A stretch of 64,000 nucleotides of DNA from Megachile rotundata (lineage: Eukaryota > Arthropoda > Insecta > Hymenoptera > Megachilidae), in NCBI RefSeq assembly GCF_050947335.1, contig NC_134983.1, positions 2,480,001-2,544,000 of the forward strand, written 5' to 3'. Positions within the stretch are counted from its first letter, which is position 1. Each line of letters opens with the position of its first letter. Positions 1 through 13,779 of the stretch are shown piece after piece. The notes beneath the pieces were generated by a model that worked only from the letters and a program-made list of their open reading frames with translations, searched no databases and was not told where the DNA came from. The position numbers were made by a program, and so were the translations under genes.

Positions 1-3000
1 ATCTATAGAAGCACCATCACACTGTACAAACTCTGCGATAATTACTATATTAATGCACAGCCTCTTAGGTTCTGTTTTTTAGAATTAGGCAAATAATCCG
101 TATTAGTGAATGAAGATCTGAATATAAGAGCTTTTCCTATACAATTATAAACAAATCTAAACATAACATAGAAATTAGGAAAACAAAAAGCAGAAAATAT
201 GTTTGAGTCTCTAAATATTCACATTACCGTAAGTGATCACTTATAACATATAAAATATTTTCACAAATTCTTCATTGAAGAAATTAACTCTCGTGAGACG
301 CACAAAAACAGTAGGTTGCCATAGTTTGCCTGTTCAATCATAGATTATGTTCAGGTGGATCAGAATTGTGAATCTCTTGTTATAAGTGATTAAGCAATCG
401 GTTCATGATTAAAAGAAAACCGTAAAGAACTATAGGTTCAATCCTCCGATAATGAACATTCTCCGTCTTCCGGCCGTCTCCTCTCCTTTATCCGAGTCTC
501 TTCTCTGATTCTTGAGTTGACTTATTCCCGCTCATTGTCGCCATTCCAAGCCGCTCGTCCCGAGGGGAAGAGAGATCGAGAATGCGGCAAGCAACGTACG
601 AAGCTGAAGAAGAACGCTTTTGCAGGAGAGCGGGTTCGACCTAGGAATTTATCACCGCTACCGACAGCCATTAATATGGCATTGTACGCCCGCGGACACC
701 GGCAGTGGCTCGTCCATCTTTTCGTGACGCCTTAACGACTGACCTCTGCAACGAAGGACAGCTCCTCAAGGTACACGCAAGTGTCACCATTTTGCGATCC
801 AGATCCACCATCAAATCATCGTTACGTGATTAAAGTAAACGTCCCAATAATCGAACGATTAAGAAAACAGTTCAGATAATTTTATTTTCTTTCATATGTA
901 AACAATGTAAAATTATAAATACGTTTATTTGAAAGTGTAAAATTTCTACTTTCGCATGAAATAATATGAATTTACATTTGAGAAAGAAAAAATTTACCTT
1001 ACTGTACATGTAAGATTATCCATGACCTAGCACATGCTGAGTATAAAGAATAATTAATTAAATTAATTAGGATTATAAATAATAATGTCGGAGTAGACCT
1101 CCTCGTATGTTGGTTAAACTTTATTGTTAACATTCCAGAGCTTTTTAAGCTCATTTTAATCACACTGGTATGCTGAATACAAATATCACATTCAATTTTG
1201 ACGAAAATTCGTTTTTCTCAAATTGAGTTCCCACATTTCAAACTGACAGTTATCGCGGTTTTTCCGCGTGAAAAAAGCTACATTCAATGTTGTACATTTT
1301 TTATAGAAACAGTTGCACAGTCTCAAACAAAGTACCATTTGTTATGGCAATTTCAAGCTGTTCTTTCGTTTTACAACGGAAAGTTCCAAATCCGTAATGG
1401 TTTATATATAGTGTCATTTCTGTCCGATGCCTTGCATAGTATTCACTTCTTCGAAGAAGATCTTAAATCAACGTACATCATCTTCGCCATCTAGTATTTC
1501 AAATATTTATCGTCAACGGTTCCATTTAAACACCTTTAAATTGGCATAAAGTTATGCACAAGAATATACATATTCACAATATATCTATGTATACATTGTA
1601 TCTTAATAAAAATATATTGTTATTATTTGCACTAATAAAATACCCAGAATAATAAGGCTAAGTTAAGAAGGATACAGGAATAATGTATACATATACAGAA
1701 AATGCAGAAAAAAGTTCGATAAACAGACACATCACTGATTACTGTGCTTTGAATATCCATACTGGAATGAGTTTTTTGTTTATAGTATAACATCATACTC
1801 GGTAAACCCCACTTTACGGCATATAAATATGAAATAAAAGTTTATATGATTAGAATTACCTACCTGGTCACCATAAAGCAACGCGTGCTAGTAAGTAATT
1901 GCGGGCGAATTATCAACAACATATACAATTATTCAGTGTATATGAGCTGTTGGTATATACTTTCTCTACATTAGATTACATTAAAACTAAATTAGAGTTA
2001 AAGTCGCGCAAAGATTGTTTAAAACGTAAATCATATGGAAGGTCATCAGAATGTTACAAAACAAAATTGTGTTTTGTAAAAGTAATGAATTTTGTCATAA
2101 ATATAAGTATTCAACATAGGTGTACCTGTACAGACATATTCAGTTTAAAAATGAAAATTGCATGAAACTATTTTATGCACAATGACCAGTTCCTGAAATT
2201 ATACTTCATACTTTCATCAATATTTACGTAAAATTTGACTGTGTCTGATTCAGGTAGGTTCTTGCTAAGCGTATTTATTAAGAAGTATACATAATGAACT
2301 TGATACTGTGTCCAGTTACAGGAAATTTAATCTTGTTAATTAATGTTCATATTGAACTTGATTCTACCTCCTACCTCCATGAAACTTGATCCTGCTTCTA
2401 CTTATGGAAAATTTGGTCTTAATTTTATGAATCTATAAATGAAAAAGACTTTGCAATTCTATAGACTTTGTTATAAACACCTTGCAACGTTTTGAAATTT
2501 CTAAAAACTATAATTTGTCGAATTATTTCATTTAATTTTGCGTAGTTAACCTTTTCAGGGTGTCAGAATTATTTCTATATGAAAACAATCTTGTTCAATT
2601 TAAGTACATATTACAATTAGATACTCAAAGTGAAATCAATAGCAGAGTTTAAATTAATAGACTCCGGCGAATGTTGGACAACTTTTAAAACTTCTAATGT
2701 AGTTGAATCATTCGACAATGATTACAATGTGTCGAGTAGAAATTTAATTAACTGTTCGTAATAAATAACGTTGCTTTTTTTTATTACTGAAGAGAAAGAA
2801 GATGAATATCGGCTCTTTATCCGTGGATAGTAGAGGATTGCAGAAATTTTTCTTCTTTCATCTCCTTCTATGCTTTCTCACTAGCTATTATGACTATTAA
2901 TGATTCCTTGCCACGTACTTATTTCTTCACAATTTCGCTTTGGAGATTTTTCTCTGTATGTTATTGGAGAAACTGAGATATTGCAGAATAAAAACATTGT

Positions 3001-4060
3001 ATGATTGAAGTGTTAATAATAGCAAGCATTATGTTATATTATATGTATGGTATATTTCATTAAATATGAATAAACATTATTATTTTTATCTAATTATAAG
3101 TAAATAATAAATAGCACTCACCTCTTTGATAATTTGTTTCACAAAAAATGTAAATTGAACCTGCACACTATACTTTCGATTAATATACACAATGTTTCTG
3201 CGTAAATGCTTGTAAATATTTAAATTTGAAAATTTGTATGTTTAATGGGTTAAAATTAAAAAATTTGAAAATTTTTGAATTAAAAAAATTGTAAATGTAA
3301 AAGCTTATCAATCTGAAAATATGAAAATTTCAAATTAGAGTATATATAAGTTTAAAAATTCATGCTTTATTTTGTAACCATCGAAGATATATGAAACAAT
3401 ATTGACGACTATTGAAAACACAACAAACATATTGAGCAATTCAGAATTTTGGAGTCATAAACAAATTAGATGATAAATTACTTGAATGACCATTTTCAAT
3501 ACATTTTGTTTAAATAATGAGGACACAAGGTAGGAAGCAACAAACAGGTCACCGAACTATAATACCCAGTACAGTTCTCTTTGCGGTACTAATCGGTAGC
3601 ACTGCTTGATTACTTAGCTGCAGTGAAGATTCTTTTAGTGGTAACGCAGGGGAAACCTCTCGGTCCGTTGATCCGTACGCTATCGAACGATCATTAATCA
3701 TACCACGAGCGGTGACTGTGACGTACCGATGTTTTCACCTTGGCAATGATCCAGGAAACGATGAGATCCAAACGAGGGAATCCGCGTGGCTCGATCCAAA
3801 GACGTTTCTATTCAGAGTGCCGCACGTGGTTCCGTGGTATATTGCAGGCAATCCACGGGATGAGTTCATAAGTTAAGCATTTCCGCATATATCTTGACGC
3901 GCGCGTGCAACCATAATCGTACATGGTGGTCTCATTGAAATGCACTTTGGTAAGACGCATGTTTAGGGGATGATGCTCAAACGACTTTGACCCCTACGTA
4001 CGTTATCACGACCACTCATTTGAGTATCCCCACAGATGATTTTAGACATTGTTCGTCTTC
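1..4060. other. Gene-free AT-rich stretch with two GC-raised islands
   Basis: No recognisable gene is seen. Most of it is plain A+T-rich sequence. Two stretches, about 440-830 and 3590-3960, are clearly richer in G+C and free of recognised repeats. A degenerate run of A/T-rich short words lies at about 3230-3350. The open frames at 517, 1198 and 1899 have no family motif that I can recognise and are probably chance. Confidence 0.6.
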
Positions 4061-4064
4061 TTTT

Positions 4065-4310
4065 TAAAGCTATCAAGATAAATGTCTTAGGGCTCAAACG
4101 AGTCCCAATGATTAATAATTGAGAGAAAATTTTGTTAGTAATATCTTTGCCTATTTTGAATGTTAAAAGAATCAAAATAAAATAGAAAAACGTTTGAAAT
4201 TTACAAGGACATAACTGTAAATTTTTGTAACTCAATATTTATATGGAGCTAAAATATTATTCTACAATAATCTAAGATTCAATGTTCAAATGATTCAAAT
4301 GATTCAATTT
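4065..4310 (+). repeat. Old diverged interspersed repeat, fragment B
   Basis: This segment aligns by eye, with many differences, to 26905-27140 in the same orientation. Shared landmarks in order include 'tcaaacgagt', 'aaaattttgtta', 'ggacataa', 'taactcaata' and 'attcaatgtt'. The family is unknown and the copy is old. A third region (52190-52620) matches the other half of the 26905 copy. Confidence 0.55.
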
Positions 4311-4639
4311 CTAAACTTGTTTTATAATTTTGTTGTAATTATCTTAAGTGCTTCATAAATCGTTTGACTACTGAGACATTTATCTTAGGTGTTGAAAATA
4401 AATCACGAATGGAATTCATTTTCTATGAAATTGATACATACCATAACTTTTTGATTATTAATAATTAAAAAATTTGTATTAACCTTCTCTTACTACAGGG
4501 AAATAGTAAGATATTGCATATTAAATGGCCGATTTTGAGACATCAGTTTGGTGTAATTTGTTAATATCAATGTACAAAACCGTACTTATGATATATCGAT
4601 CTGCAGTTTAAACTTTACTGAAAATGATTCCATAATATT

Positions 4640-5310
4640 TTTGTTGCGTGAACAGCGTGGATTCGAGCACCCGACACTATTCTGACCCAGTCACAACTTA
4701 ATGAGCTCTGAGCCTAGTTCTAATTGATAGTCCGTGTTATTATTCGATTCGGTTCGTGTTATAATGTTCGTTGGCTGAGGTATCAGTTGAATTCGTTCGT
4801 GTTTTAAAAGTGTTTATTACTAGAGATACAAATGAGTTCGTTTCGTGATTTGAATGTGTGATATTTGAGATGTTCAATGATTCTCTTCGCGACTTAGATG
4901 CGTGTTGTTCGTGATATTACTGAGTTCTGACGTCTTCCGCCAAAGTAGCTGTCGACGTTACTTCAGAATCGGTAATTTTGAACGGGGTGTGTTTTCTCAT
5001 TGGTCGTTGATTTTAAAGAAGTTACCGCCCTCGTGCAAGAAATGGTCACCCCTGGAAGTAGCCGCGACCAAGGGGTGACGCACGAGGGATTCTGCGATTT
5101 GGGAAAACCCCGTAGCAAGTAATAAGATTAAAAAGCACTCTGACTCTGACGACGATGATTGATAGTAACGGAATAGGAAATTAAACTTGCTGGTCCCAAG
5201 CAGTAAACTTGGGTTGCCGACGCGAAGGTATTTTTTGCTAACGAAAAATGGTCAATGGCTTCATAAACTTATTGCCGGTACGGTCAGTTCGAGATCCTCA
5301 GTCTATTGCC
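4640..5310. other. GC-raised tract, no gene recognised
   Basis: This stretch has more G+C than its flanks and many 'ttcgt' words. No open frame of useful length, transposase motif or terminal repeat is visible. It could be an old element or a conserved non-coding block. Confidence 0.3.
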
Positions 5311-5694
5311 TTGTAAAAATATGAAAAGATAGCTGCATCGCACTCTAAGGCGATGCAACAATTTTCTTACACGTTTTCGTACAAAATGACTGTCAAAATC
5401 ATGTGAACAATTATTCGATATAATGCACAATAAAATTAATGGTTATTTAACGATTCATAATTTTATATCAAAAGCATTAAAGAAATGTTTGTATGATTCT
5501 TTGATGTTTTGTTATCAAATTGTATCGGATTTTAAAAGTTCCGAAATCGATCATTGATCACTATATCTGACAACCAACCATATTGTCTTTGAAATATTAA
5601 TAAAACATATATCTAGTAATTTTCTTTGAACTTTATTCTGTAAAGTGATATAACATATGTACTATTTTTAGATACTACACTTTAGGTGCTATTT

Positions 5695-6797
5695 TTAACC
5701 GACTTCGAAAAAGGAGGAGGTTACTCAATTCGATCAGAATTTTTTTTTTTTTTCTATGTGTGCCCGCCGATTACGCCTAGCTGGATGGACCGATCGGAAC
5801 GAAACCTTTTTTATCTAGTAGGTTCTGACTCCCCATTGGTACCATTATCAAAAAATTTTTAATTTTTTAATTGCAAAGTATTGTTATTGCAAAAAAACCG
5901 GCAACTTTTGAAATAAACTTTTCTCGACTTTAGTGCGCTTTTAATATCTTATCACGGACATGATTCTGAACAATTTTGTTCATATACAAATTTCGCGGAA
6001 AGCTTTAATTTTCGAGATATTAGCGAAAAATTGTTGAAAATTTTTGAAATCAACTTTGGACGACTTTAATGTCCTTTTAATATGTTATCAGGGGCACGAT
6101 TCTGAACAACTTTTTCCTTATCCGCAATTAAGGGGAAGCTTTAGTTTTCGAGTTATTAGCGAAAAACTATTGTTACTAATGTATTGAATTCTGCGTATGC
6201 CTTTGTGTCTCTGGTGGTGTATGAGTCAACATGCAGTCGCCGATTTTCTACTGTTTCTACAAACACGTCTTGTCGGCCGAAAATCAGTATACATGTATAA
6301 TAATTATTGTTATTGCAAAATCCTATTCTTTGGTATTGTTATGTAAGAAATGTCTCACAGTATCCTATACAATTCTCCCCATTCCACTAAAAAGCGTGAA
6401 ATAAAATAATTTTAAGAAAAAAAATACGCCGACTTCGAAATGCACTAAAAAGTATAAAATAATTTCTATTTCCTAATGAAGTAATTTCTATTTCATTCAA
6501 TCATACAATTACGTAACAGATATGAATGAAACCTATTTACTCGTTAGGTAGCATATTAAATGCATTTCAACCTTTTCGGAGGCGGCGCAAAATTAAAAAT
6601 ACCTCAATATTTTCGCCTTCGAAAAGGTTGAAATGCATTTAATATGCTACCTAACGAGTAAATAGGTTTCATTCATATCTGTTACGTAATTGTATGATTG
6701 AATGAAATAGAAATTACTTCATTAGAAAATAGAAATTATTTTATACTTTTTAGTGCATTTCGAAGTCGGCGTATTTTTTTTCTTAAAATTATTTGAT
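5695..6797 (+). mobile_element. CCGACTTCGAAA element, copy 1, non-autonomous
   Basis: A 12-base inverted terminal motif is visible: CCGACTTCGAAA at 5699-5710 and its reverse complement at 6758-6769. The left end is followed by a GGAGGAGG motif and a T-run. The body holds two tandem subrepeats of about 136 bp (from about 5906 and 6042), each ending in 'tattagcgaaaaa'. The right part is a large palindrome. Two other copies are at 24517-25550 and 62337-64000 (inverted). No coding capacity is seen. I recall similar GGAGGAGGTT ends from other insect genomes but cannot assign a superfamily. No target duplication is clear. Confidence 0.8.
6404..6794. repeat. Near-perfect foldback palindrome (175-bp arms)
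   Basis: The left arm 6404-6578 and right arm 6620-6794 are reverse complements with one mismatch found by eye in 175 bases. The loop is 41 bases (6579-6619). It forms the right end of copy 1 of the CCGACTTCGAAA element. RNA from either strand would fold into one long hairpin. Confidence 0.9.
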
Positions 6798-9418
6798 TAG
6801 TCCTCAATTGTTAGACTGTGTTAGACTCTATGTTTTGGAATCGATTATTGTTTTCTGTATATGAATTTATGTTGTCTTATTTGTTATGCTTTAATACCTT
6901 GGCTTATAACATCGAGACAAACTCGTGATGCATATTACAGTTTCAATGTGACAAACATAAATCGTGTTTGCACAGGGATTAAATTTTGAGTTCAATGACG
7001 ATTGTAATTTGACTATTTATACCAAACGTTACTAAATGCGAAATATATTTAACATTTAAACTTTTTCTTATTTATCTTAACATTGCAGTAATAATTACTT
7101 AACTATTATTGTGCAACTGCCGAAAAAATAATACGTTGAGGGGTTAAACTTTAAATTGATATGCCGGAAGTGCTATTATACTTTTATATCATCGAATCTT
7201 TTTATGTTCGAAAGCAGTAATTTCACATGTAACAACCTAATAATATAACTTAACCAGACCTTATCTATAAAAAAATATCATCCTCATCTTTAAAATAAAT
7301 CAAACTATCATATCCTTAATTTAATTAAAAAATGAGTTAGGTCAGGTTAGGTAAAATTATATTACTTCGTCGGCAAGAAGCGCAGAAGAACAAAGATCTT
7401 CTCTCCACCCACGCACTGAAGTTAACGACGATAATTCATGCTTCCATTAAAATAATAAGTTCTCTATATCCTTTGGATCATTTAAATACTGAATAAATTC
7501 TCGTTTCGAATAGTCACAACCCACTCATTTTTGTCTGTTAAAAACGTTTTAATAAAATACGAGCAGCAACTATAATTTCTTAAAGAAAACTTAGGGGAAT
7601 GATCTTCATAAACTGTCTGAAGATTAAGAAGCATCATGCACGAATTGTACTTACACCCTTAGGCTGAATTAATTTTAATCTTGATTAAAAATAGATTTTT
7701 TGGGTGGTATCTATCTTCCTCACACATCTCGTTTTCTGCTTTGCAACATACAGTGAATGTCCGAAGTTTAACTCATATGGAAGACACAAAGGTAAGATAG
7801 CGGACGTTATTTCCTACTTCTATTACTAGTGCATGCTGCTTTTAATTGTTACACAATTTATATACATCGATCGATATTACAGTTCAATATAGCAAACTAA
7901 ACATCCACTAAAACAGTAGAAAGTTAAAACAAAATCAAGATTTCTTAAATGTAGCTTGCGCTTTCACATTAAATATTAATCTATAGCAATTTCAATAAAG
8001 ATGGATATTACATGAAAAGTAAATTATAGCGTTTATAAGAGGACAGAAATGAGTGTCGAATGGCAATTTATTATGATTTTGACATTTAATTATTATTTCA
8101 GAATTATTTAATTACAATATCCCGTATAGGTAAAATATCAAAGATAGAGTAATTAACTTCAAAATTGAAGTTATTGCGATACAGCAAAGTTATGCTGACA
8201 TACCAAATAAACGAGTTTGCTCGAGAGATATTTTAATTAATATATAGATCATGTTTGAGAGGAGTGATTGCAGAAACCATGTTATAAAAAAATGATAAAG
8301 TGAATCAGCACTCGGGAGGCAGGATTATTGAAATGTCAGGACTTATTCCGGTACATTTGTCATTTTATCGAAAGATCAGATGAAACAGCAGAAACACATA
8401 AATTTAGTCTTGCATATCATACTAAAGAGAACTATAAAATTACTTTTTACGTTTAGTACAACATTGTAAGATTATTAAAGTAAACGTTTTTACTTTTATA
8501 CACGATTAAATAAGTTAAAAATAAGTATAATAATAGTATATTAAATATCTATTTATAATTATGCTAGGAAATCCATCTTACACCATGCGCTCCTGTGTGT
8601 ATTCTTACTTCAGAGGAGTCATAACACATAAAACATTTTACAAGCATGTAACTTTATTAATTATTACAGTGACACGCATTAATATTCGAGCAAAATAATA
8701 TTCTACCAATTACTCCCCCGTATATTTGAACCGATTTCAATTAATATACCGCTTTGTTTTTTATTACTATAAAATATGTATTTTTCTTAACAATATTGTG
8801 GTATGTGTGTGTGTGTGTGTACTATGTAATTGTATGATCGGCATGGGTGCATAATATGAATGAAGCTTGCGTATGGTATAATTGAAGTTTGCATGTAATG
8901 AAGATTGCTATTGTAGAAGATTGTCTTTTTGGGTGTGATCGAATGTTTTCGGAGCGAAGCGAAGAACTGATTGCTTCGTGAGAAATTGTGAGATAAATAC
9001 GTGAGAGATTTGTAATTCGTGAAGTTATATTTGTGTTGCATTTAATTAATTATAACTATTTATACTTTGTTAATAAGCTTCATTAATCTTTCTAATTATT
9101 AAATATTATTCTACAATATTGCAAATTTTATTTATTTAATCTAATTAGTCATACAACAAATAATATATTACGAAGTTTATTATTTACAAAAATTTTCAAA
9201 CATTTAATTTTATACAATTCTTACATAAACAATACGTGTAAATAACATGAAAATTTTTAAATGTCAATATTTTATCCGGTAGCTGTTTTATTTAATTACA
9301 TGTTGTAATCGACTGTTAGCGATAATTTTTTAAAATAATTTTGCGCAATATATGTATTTCCATTACTTTAATAATTTTTGTATTAATTATTCTTTTGACG
9401 TAACTGGAATTTGTTGTA
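6798..9418. other. Gene-free AT-rich stretch
   Basis: Plain AT-rich DNA with no recognisable gene. A (TG)n microsatellite lies at 8804-8820. A short TTAGG-like run at 7334-7352 is too short to be telomeric repeat. Confidence 0.6.
8804..8820. repeat. (TG)n microsatellite
   Basis: A pure alternating TG run of 17 bases. Confidence 0.9.
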
Positions 9419-9918
9419 AGGTGAAGTGGGGTAAGTGCAAACTGATTTTTGTAAAGTTGGTTTTTAAACGTCAGTATTTTCAGTCTACTATGGAAATACT
9501 TAACGCTGTCGATATCGAAGTCTTTGCACAATTACTACTATTTAATTAATATTAACTAAGACCTTAATTTTCCTTGTACATTTTGATTTTCACAGGAAAT
9601 TGTTTAAAATGTCAACTACTCTGCACTTTCCCCGAAAATGGGGTAAGAGCGTAACTTGAAGGTAAATATTTTGAAACTTTATTTCGTGTGCAATGGGTCA
9701 AGAGCAGAATTATTAACAAATCTACTATAAAATGCTTTTTACTGCATTACGCAAATACTCTATACTGCAAACAAGTACTGTTAGCTGAAATATAAAAGGG
9801 GATATAGTGAAACAAAATAAGGAAACAAACATACTAAATGGAGAAATTTCGCTCATATTGTAATAAAAATAGCCTGTATACGCACTTGCCCCGTTTACGA
9901 GCTTACCCCACTTCACCT
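9419..9918. mobile_element. 500-bp TA-flanked MITE with repeated GGGGTAAG motifs
   Basis: Inverted ends AGGTGAAGTGGGGTAAG at 9419-9435 and 9902-9918 match perfectly. Both are flanked by TA (9417-9418 and 9919-9920), as expected of a Tc1/mariner-type target duplication. The motif GGGG(T/C/A)AAG(T/A)GC recurs inside the element in both orientations. No transposase is encoded; the open frames at 9352 and 9725 are shadows of this element. Confidence 0.85.
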
Positions 9919-12269
9919 TAACTTGCTGTTCAAATAGTTGTATACATAAGTTTATTGGGTTTGAATCTAATAATTGTAGTGGTAGATTTGCATGGTAGAA
10001 CTGCACAGAGCCAGTTATATAACATTATATGTTCCTGAGAAATCATTTTTTTTATCAAATTTAAATGTGTTTTCAATGCTCTGTGCAATTGCACTTTTCT
10101 AGATGTGTCTATACCTATACATAGAATACTATACTGTTTAAATGTTAATAAAAATCACTGTATAGTTACAAGTCTATTGAAGATTTTTTAAAAATATCCC
10201 AGCAGTTATAGTTTCCTTTTCTTTAAGGTCCCTTACATATGGATATTGCAGTAAAAAATTATTTGACTTAAAACATGTTTTATACAACTAGCTAATGATA
10301 TTTTTATTGATTAAACAAAATAAATTATTGCAGCGACGTCAACCATTAAAAACGTAAGAATTTCAGCTAATAGAAACAATGAATAATAATTAATTACATT
10401 ATTCGTAATTGTATACAGGTTTTACCAAAAGTAAAGCTCAAATATCTCAAGAAATATAAATAACGCAAAAAATGTTTTAAATAAAGGTTGTACTATATTG
10501 ACAAGCAGATATTATATTACATATTATATTTACCGTATTCTGCATAAAGAATTATTAAGATATAATATGAAAAAAGTCGACAGATAAGTTTAAAGATCAG
10601 ATATTTCTTTTCAAAAGAAATATTTCACGATTTGCTAATTTTTTGATATTAACACTTAATAATATTTGTTAATACTTCTTCAAACAGAATGTTGCAAAAA
10701 ATTCATTTGTGTAAAAATATGCAGGATTACTGAAAAGAAAGAAATGCGAATAAAAATGATGGTACAATATAACAACCAAGAAACTGAATTATTCAAATGT
10801 AAAATATTATTTCTTTCGCATAAGAAATGAAAATATACTTATCATCGTTTAGGGTACATAAATTTGATTAGATACTATTTGTGTATTTATTATTCTTCTA
10901 CTGTGTTTATTTATATCTTTCGTATTGTTATTAAAATAGCTGCTCATGATAGTTATAAGTATTGTGAGCTAAATACCGCGTTTTTGATTTTATAGTTTGC
11001 TGATGCTTTATGGTTAATACATTTGCTGATGAAAATGGTTATAAAAGATTGTTCATGCGTGTCGAAGAAACACCGTATACATATTTAGCCATACTTAGGT
11101 AAGGAGTTTCTCCGTTAAACTCACATGAAGCAATAAACCAAGGATAACGCAAGATTTATCGAGACATCTTGCAACTAGAACCAGCAAATTAGTAATTGTC
11201 GGATTTTGCGGAGGCCTCACCCTTGCTTTACGGAATAGGTCAAGTAAGTACTATTTCTTATTTGTCTACTGTGAAAATGGCCCTATAAAACCACACAAAC
11301 ATTTTTTAAACCAGAAAACATATCGGCATTTTTGTTCATACAAAAAATTTTTGTTTACGTAATCTTCCTAACTTTTAGTATTTTTATTTCATTTTCTGAT
11401 ATTTTCAAAGTATAACTTCAGGCCGATAAAAATTCAAAAAATTTATAATATTCTTATTCGACGAGCGCCTTCTTTTCGTGAGTTGAAAATTATTTCAGTA
11501 TTTTTCTCTTTTTTACCTTACTTTTACAATGGGTTAATATTCAACGGAAATAGGACAATTGATTTCGATCAGTGGATGAAATTATAATTCATAATAATTA
11601 GGTTAATCTAAAAATTGAAAGATGTGTCAAAACAAATGACAAATGCCATGGAATATTGATTTTGTTTGAAGGTTTGGTAATTTTGCACTAAAACATAACT
11701 CACAGCTGTATTCGCCAATAATTTTTATTTACAATATTCACTTGCTACTATTATTGTGGCACAGAGGGAATAATTTATTAATTACTTACATGTATTATAA
11801 TGTTCAAATTATCTTTATTATTCATTATGTACGTTAATATTGTATATTATAACATTTCATAATTATTCACACTTAATTTGTACATTCCGTTTATCACTTT
11901 TAACCATTCTTAAGAACGTCGAATTCAATTGTGTCTAACCGTACTATTGTACATAATGTAATGCACCATCATCTTCCATAGAAGTCGCATTTTTTTTTGT
12001 ACCCTCTTCAATTTTGTACAACTTCAGTTTGTACAAAAAAATCTGAAAATATTATGTAACATCCGCTAAGGAGTCCCTAGTATTTCAGAATTTTGTGTCT
12101 TATTAAATTGAAAGAATGGAGAAAAAACGTAAATTTTGACATTTACCTGTTACTAACCCCAATTGAGATAAGATGTTAAAACTTGACATGAGATGTATTT
12201 CTTCTCAGATATATTATCAAATGACATTTTAATGCATATTTTATTTGACTCAAGGGCACATTTGAGTAT

Positions 12270-12680
12270 CTCATCCCTTTGAAGGTACCCGAGTCTGTCG
12301 GAAAGCCGGGATTCCACAAAAGAACGGTTTCGCGTGATTAAATATTCCCGCGCGTAACACGGAAGTCCCAAAGTAACCGTGGCTGCTTTAACAACTCATT
12401 TTATAGGGGAGAGAACACCTTCGTGTTGCAAAATTCTACCTCTGGTTCATTCTCCTTCCACCGGCTCTCGAATCGACAATACGAACGGCAAACGGAATAA
12501 CATTTTTGAATTGGCTCGTTATCGAAACCGTGAATTACGATTGTTCGATCTCTCTCGCACCTCTGAAGCTCATTAACATTTTTGGCTCGGGGCCTCCATA
12601 AATAATGCCACCGGTTCACAGAGGGCCGCACACGAATTAAAGATCTTTTAGTTACCCCATATACCTGGACCCGTATAATT
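12270..12680. other. GC-raised repeat-free island
   Basis: The composition shifts sharply against the flanks. Neither strand gives a recognisable protein and there are no terminal repeats. In AT-rich insect genomes such islands are often conserved non-coding or regulatory sequence; this is inference only. Confidence 0.35.
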
Positions 12681-13779
12681 GGTACATACGATTCAAAATC
12701 GATCTGTTCTTTTATATTCAAATATCTGGCGAATGTTAAATAATCTTCCGTGTACGTACTGCTATCACAGAATACCTTTAAAGAGGAGTTTTTGCCGTTC
12801 GATCGTTAAATTAATTTTAATTTTGTATCAGTATGTTACCAACAAGTATACATACAGTTATTAAAAGAACTTGAATTATTGAAACTGAGGATTCTTAATG
12901 GTTTAGTAAAACTCGCATAATATTATTGAATTACCATATTATGACTTTTGCTTTATTTAAAGTAGGATATATTAAGCCGGCACAAATGTAATTATGATTT
13001 TTATGTATTGATACGATATTTATTATCGGAATGCATTCACACGATGAATAAGTAACGCATAATTAACTTATGCAGTATAGTATACTGTATAAATATTGTA
13101 CAGTGTAATAATTTCACTATACAAAATATTACTTTGAATGTTAAGAACCAAATGTAAAATGGAATTTTAAAAGAAACGAAATTTACGTATACAATTAAGT
13201 AAAATGGAATCATTGTGTTCTGTACATAAACAAGTATAAATATCTCATTCAACTAAATTATTTCAGACTTCTATTTGTACTTTCTTAATTGTATTCATGA
13301 AATTTCACTTTATGATTTAATAAAATTATATGTATTGATAATATAGAATTATACACATTGATAAATTTGAAAAATTATTCACAGTAGCGAACACCATTTT
13401 TTATCTTTTTATTGTGTTCAGTTCGGAAAATCCAATTTTCTACTAATATTATTTATTTAAAAATGTTTAACGTTTTCCTATTGCATATTTAATTGTTTGT
13501 TTGAAATATCGCATTTTCACTTTTGTTTAAAAGTGTAAGTATCAAGTAATACCGGCAATTAAATAATTTTAATAAAAATAAAAACAAAGAAGATTTTCAA
13601 TATATTAATAATTGATAAATACGGTATTTATCAATTTATATAGCTTTAATGAAACATAAAATTGAACTTGATAAATAGGAATTTGAATACTCAAGAATTT
13701 TTATATCAATGACCATGTACTTTGCAAAAGGAAACCGTGTAAAAATGCCGCGCCATCATTGACAAAAAAGTACAAAAGT

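Noticed and set aside
435..642. B-box-like words GGTTCAATCC (435-444) and GGTTCGACCT (633-642) suggesting tRNA genes
   Set aside because: No A box or cloverleaf-forming stems could be placed upstream at the right spacing.
1198..1494. 98-codon open frame
   Set aside because: No family motif on either strand; consistent with a chance frame. A very old transposon or retrogene relic cannot be excluded.
7334..7352. TTAGG-like run, as in insect telomeres
   Set aside because: Only two imperfect units plus a variant; far too short for interstitial telomeric repeat.
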